Source: Cellulomonas aerilata
GTDB lineage: Bacteria; Actinomycetota; Actinomycetes; Actinomycetales; Cellulomonadaceae
Length of the DNA: 64,000 bases
Direction of reading: 5' to 3'
NCBI RefSeq assembly: GCF_007991755.1
Contig: NZ_BJYY01000022.1
Coordinates: 1-64,000, forward strand
The translations under genes and the position numbers were made by a program. Of the stretch, positions 60,958 to 64,000 are shown piece by piece; the stretch's first letter is position 1, and every line of letters starts with the position of its first letter. The notes below the pieces were generated by a model. That model had not been told where the DNA came from and did no database searches. It saw only the letters and a list, made by a program, of their open reading frames with translations.

Positions 60958-62868
60958 ATGGTCCAGGGTCAGCACCCGGCGCCGCCGCGCACCAGCGCCG
61001 GCACCAGCCCGACGGCGCCCGAGCGCGCCCGCCCGTCCGCAGCACCGGCGCAGGTCCAGGCCCAGGCCCAGGCCGGACGGCTGTCCGCCGTCGCTCGCCC
61101 CGAGACGGTCGTCGCCCCGCAGGACGTCACCGGCGCCGAGTCGATCGTCCGGTCCCTCGAGGAGGCCGGCGTCGACGTCGTCTTCGGCATCCCGGGCGGC
61201 GCGATCCTGCCGACCTACGACCCCCTCATGCACTCCGAGCGGCTGCGGCACATCCTCGTGCGGCACGAGCAGGGCGCCGGCCACGCCGCGTCCGGGTACG
61301 CCCACGCGACCGGCCGGGTCGGGGTGTGCATGGCGACGTCCGGGCCGGGCGCGACCAACCTGGTGACGCCGATCGCGGACGCCAACATGGACTCCATCCC
61401 GATGGTGGCCATCACGGGGCAGGTCGGCGCCGCGATGATCGGCACGGACGCGTTCCAGGAGGCCGACATCGTCGGCATCACGCTGCCGATCACCAAGCAC
61501 AACTTCCTCGTGACCGACCCCGACGACATCCCGCGCACGATCGCCGAGGCGTTCCACATCGCCTCGACCGGCCGTCCGGGCCCGGTGCTGGTGGACATCG
61601 CGAAGTCGGCGATGCAGTCGCGCACCACGTTCTCCTGGCCGCAGGACCTGCACCTGCCCGGGTACCACCCGGTGACCAAGCCGCACGCGAAGCAGATCCG
61701 GGAGGCCGCCCGGCTGCTGGCGACCGCCCGCCGCCCGGTGCTCTACATCGGTGGCGGCACGATCCGCTCGGGCGCCTCGGCCGAGATGGTCCGGCTGCTC
61801 AACCTGTCCGGCGCGCCCGCGGTCACCACGCTGATGGCCCGCGGGGCGATCCCTGACTCCCACCCGCAGAACCTCGGCATGCCCGGCATGCACGGCACGG
61901 TCGCCGCCGTGGCCGCGCTGCAGAAGGCGGACCTCATCGTCGCGCTGGGTGCGCGCTTCGACGACCGCGTGACGGGCAAGCTCGCGAGCTTCGCCCCGAA
62001 CGCCGCCGTCATCCACGCCGACGTCGACCCGGCCGAGATCGGCAAGAACCGCGCCGTGGACGTGCCGATCGTGGGGGACCTGCGCGAGGTCATCGCGGAC
62101 CTGCTGCCCGAGCTGGAGCGCGAGCACGCCCAGCACGGCAAGCCGGACCTCGAGGGCTGGTGGCGCCAGGTCGACGACTGGCGCGAGACGTTCCCGCTCG
62201 GCTACGACGAGCCCGACGACGGGCACCTCGCCCCGCAGCACGTCATCCAGCGCATCGGGGAGATCTCCGGTCCGGACTCGATCTACGTGTCCGGCGTCGG
62301 TCAGCACCAGATGTGGGCCGCCCAGTTCATCAAGTACGAGCGGCCCAACACCTGGCTGAACTCCGGCGGCCTGGGGACCATGGGGTACTCGGTGCCGGCG
62401 GCCATGGGCGCCAAGGTCGGCCAGCCGGACCGCACCGTGTGGGCGATCGACGGCGACGGCTGCTTCCAGATGACCAACCAGGAGCTGGCCACCTGCACGA
62501 TCAACGAGATCCCGATCAAGGTCGCGGTGATCAACAACTCCTCGCTCGGCATGGTGCGCCAGTGGCAGACCCTGTTCTACGAGTCCCGCTACTCCAACAC
62601 CGACCTGCACACCGGGCACGGGACCGTGCGCGTGCCGGACTTCGTCAAGCTGGCCGACGCCTACGGCTGCGTGGGCCTGCGCTGCGAGACCAAGGCCGAC
62701 GTCGACGCGACCATCAAGCGCGCGATGGAGATCGACGACCGCCCGGTGGTCGTGGACTTCACCGTCTCGCGGGACGCGATGGTGTGGCCGATGGTCGCCG
62801 CCGGGGTCTCCAACGACGAGATCCAGTACGCCCGCGGCATCAGCCCGGCCTGGGACCGGGAGGAGTAG
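60958..62868 (+). CDS. ilvB: Acetolactate synthase large (catalytic) subunit
   Basis: Thiamine-diphosphate enzyme that condenses pyruvate to acetolactate or with 2-oxobutyrate, the first common step to valine, leucine and isoleucine. The 636-residue protein has the activating Glu104 in [13 protein letters not shown], the FAD-site region [11 protein letters not shown] and the diphosphate motif [17 protein letters not shown]...INN. The first 60 residues are a Pro/Ala/Gln-rich extension of no known role. The ATG at 60958 has AGGAGA. Preceded by an attenuator; followed with one-base overlap by a racemase-like gene, then the regulatory subunit. Confidence 0.97.
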   Translation: MVQGQHPAPPRTSAGTSPTAPERARPSAAPAQVQAQAQAGRLSAVARPETVVAPQDVTGAESIVRSLEEAGVDVVFGIPGGAILPTYDPLMHSERLRHILVRHEQGAGHAASGYAHATGRVGVCMATSGPGATNLVTPIADANMDSIPMVAITGQVGAAMIGTDAFQEADIVGITLPITKHNFLVTDPDDIPRTIAEAFHIASTGRPGPVLVDIAKSAMQSRTTFSWPQDLHLPGYHPVTKPHAKQIREAARLLATARRPVLYIGGGTIRSGASAEMVRLLNLSGAPAVTTLMARGAIPDSHPQNLGMPGMHGTVAAVAALQKADLIVALGARFDDRVTGKLASFAPNAAVIHADVDPAEIGKNRAVDVPIVGDLREVIADLLPELEREHAQHGKPDLEGWWRQVDDWRETFPLGYDEPDDGHLAPQHVIQRIGEISGPDSIYVSGVGQHQMWAAQFIKYERPNTWLNSGGLGTMGYSVPAAMGAKVGQPDRTVWAIDGDGCFQMTNQELATCTINEIPIKVAVINNSSLGMVRQWQTLFYESRYSNTDLHTGHGTVRVPDFVKLADAYGCVGLRCETKADVDATIKRAMEIDDRPVVVDFTVSRDAMVWPMVAAGVSNDEIQYARGISPAWDREE

Positions 62869-63587
62869 TGCGCCGCATCGGGCTGCTCGGCGGCACCTCC
62901 TGGGAGTCGTCCGCCCACTACTACGCGCTGCTCAACCAGGGCGTCCGCGAGCGCGTGGGCGGGTTCCACTCCGCCGACCTCGTGCTGCGGTCGGTGGACT
63001 TCGCTGAGGTCGAGGCGCTGCAGAGCGCGGGGGACTGGGCCGCGCTCGGCGCCCGGTACGAGTCCGAGGCGGCGGCGCTGGCCGCCGCGGGGGCCGAGGT
63101 GGTCGGCATCCTCGCCAACACCATGCACCTCGTGCACGACGACGTCGTGCGCGGCGCCGGGGTGCCGGTGGTGCACGTCGTCGACGCCGTCGCTGCCGCC
63201 GCCGTGGATCTCGGCGTCACGCGCCTGGCGCTGCTCGGCACGCGCTACACGATGGAGTCCTCGCTGTACCCCGACCGGCTCGCCGGGCACGGGCTCACCT
63301 CGCAGGCGCCGTCCGGCGCGGACGCCGCCCTGGTGCACCGGGTCATCTACGACGAGCTGGTCCACGGGGTCGTGCGCGGCGAGTCGCGGACCGCCCTGCA
63401 GGGTGTCGTCGCCCGGATGGTCGCCGCCGGCGCCCAGGCGGTCGTCCTCGGGTGCACGGAGCTCTCGATGATCCTCACCGCGCACGACCTGCCCGTCCCG
63501 GTCCTGGACACCACGGCCCTGCACGTCGGGGCGCTTCTGGACGCCGCACTGGAATCGCAGACCACTCAGGAAAAGGGTGCAGCATGA
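62868..63587 (+). CDS. Aspartate/glutamate racemase family protein
   Basis: A 239-residue protein of the YgeA-type amino acid racemase family (RRIGLLGGTSWESSAHYYALLNQGV). The second catalytic position is Cys196 in VLGCTELSMIL. The first is Ala83 in ILANTMHLV, where cofactor-independent racemases have Cys and, from memory, the E. coli L-Asp/Glu racemase has Thr83 (paired with Cys197). With Ala there, racemisation may be lost or one-sided. Its GTG shares a base with the ilvB stop and its stop overlaps the ilvN ATG (ATGA), so it is locked into the ilv operon. Role in branched-chain synthesis unknown. Confidence 0.85.
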   Translation: MRRIGLLGGTSWESSAHYYALLNQGVRERVGGFHSADLVLRSVDFAEVEALQSAGDWAALGARYESEAAALAAAGAEVVGILANTMHLVHDDVVRGAGVPVVHVVDAVAAAAVDLGVTRLALLGTRYTMESSLYPDRLAGHGLTSQAPSGADAALVHRVIYDELVHGVVRGESRTALQGVVARMVAAGAQAVVLGCTELSMILTAHDLPVPVLDTTALHVGALLDAALESQTTQEKGAA

Positions 63588-64000
63588 GCAGGCACACGCT
63601 GTCGGTGCTGGTGGAGAACAAGCCCGGCGTGCTGACGCGCGTGGCGGGCCTCTTCGCCCGCCGCTCCTTCAACATCCACTCCCTCGCCGTCGGACCGACC
63701 GAGCACCCGGAGATCTCCCGGATCACCGTCGTCGTCGACGTGGAGGGAGGTCCGCTGGAGCAGGTGACCAAGCAGCTCAACAAGCTCATCCACGTGCTCA
63801 AGATCGTCGAGCTCGAGCAGAGCTCGTCGGTCCAGCGCGAGCTCCTGCTCGTCAAGGTCCGGGCGGACCTGGCCCAGCGCAGCCACGTGCTCGAGGTCGT
63901 CGAGCTCTTCCGTGCCCGCGTGGTCGACGTCGTCCCGGACGCCGTGACCATCGAGGCGACCGGGAGCCCGGACAAGCTGACCGCGCTGCTCGCCGCGCTC
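63584..64000 (+). CDS. ilvN: Acetolactate synthase small (regulatory) subunit, partial
   Basis: Regulatory subunit that confers valine feedback inhibition on IlvB. The window holds the first 139 codons; the gene runs off the right edge. The ACT domain is complete (HTLSVLVENKPGVLTRVAGLFARRSFNIHSLAVG), followed by the linker KQLNKLIHVLKIVEL and the start of the C-terminal domain (RELLLVKVRADLAQRSHVLEVVELFRARVVDV). ATG at 63584 within the stop of the racemase-like gene. ilvC would be expected next, outside the window. Confidence 0.95.
   Translation, partial: MSRHTLSVLVENKPGVLTRVAGLFARRSFNIHSLAVGPTEHPEISRITVVVDVEGGPLEQVTKQLNKLIHVLKIVELEQSSSVQRELLLVKVRADLAQRSHVLEVVELFRARVVDVVPDAVTIEATGSPDKLTALLAAL

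Overview
The window is very GC-rich DNA (roughly three quarters G+C, G/C in most third codon positions). Genes are densely packed, with many GTG starts and four-base GTGA/ATGA stop-start overlaps. Gene content and order (etfB-etfA, cysteine desulfurase-mnmA, MetE-like protein-ligA, gatCAB, ilvB..ilvN) follow a syntenic block known from high-GC Actinobacteria, including mycobacteria. The GlgE pathway, a PhoX phosphatase and many saccharide genes suggest a soil or plant-matter Micrococcales member resembling Cellulomonas. The genus is an inference from gene content only.

Layout. 0.6-8.3 kb (minus strand): glgE-treS-mak-glgB, the GlgE route from trehalose to alpha-glucan. 8.5-11.9 kb: a Tat-exported multicopper oxidase, a small signal peptidase I and a CopD-like membrane protein, separated from glgE by a control region with nested perfect palindromes. 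12-16.8 kb: glgP and glgX, convergent and overlapping by 14 bp, which degrade alpha-glucan. 16.9-30.2 kb: etfB, etfA, a phosphotransferase-fold protein, cysteine desulfurase, mnmA, a dienelactone hydrolase-like protein, a MetE-like protein, a secreted protein with 14 propeller-type repeats, ligA and a double GNAT protein. 30.3-38.8 kb: a sugar locus with a ROK repressor, ribose-type ABC importer, Gfo/Idh/MocA oxidoreductase, cytoplasmic TIM-barrel isomerase-like protein and a secreted protein of the same fold. 38.9-43.3 kb: a small conserved protein, gatCAB and a GNAT protein. 43.3-48.8 kb: phoX behind a PHO-box-like direct repeat, a 2-hydroxyacid dehydrogenase, a MerR/TipA regulator with a textbook MerR promoter, and a PCD-VOC fusion. 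48.9-50.7 kb: ilvD. 50.8-60.7 kb: an alpha-glucoside locus with ROK and LacI regulators, two GH13 alpha-glucosidases, a binding protein and two permeases but no ATPase, plus a decayed alpha-galactosidase start. 60.7-64 kb: a leader peptide and attenuator, then ilvB, an Asp/Glu-racemase-like gene and ilvN, which runs off the end.

How it works together. Trehalose is isomerised to maltose (TreS), phosphorylated (Mak), polymerised (GlgE) and branched (GlgB); GlgX and GlgP return it to glucose-1-phosphate. The two sugar loci would feed sugars and alpha-glucosides into the cell under ROK/LacI control. A window-wide feature is that about a dozen start codons lie 6-8 nt after a TANNNT-like -10 box with no Shine-Dalgarno sequence, as expected for leaderless mRNAs. 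No tRNA, rRNA, CRISPR array, insertion sequence or phage gene was seen.
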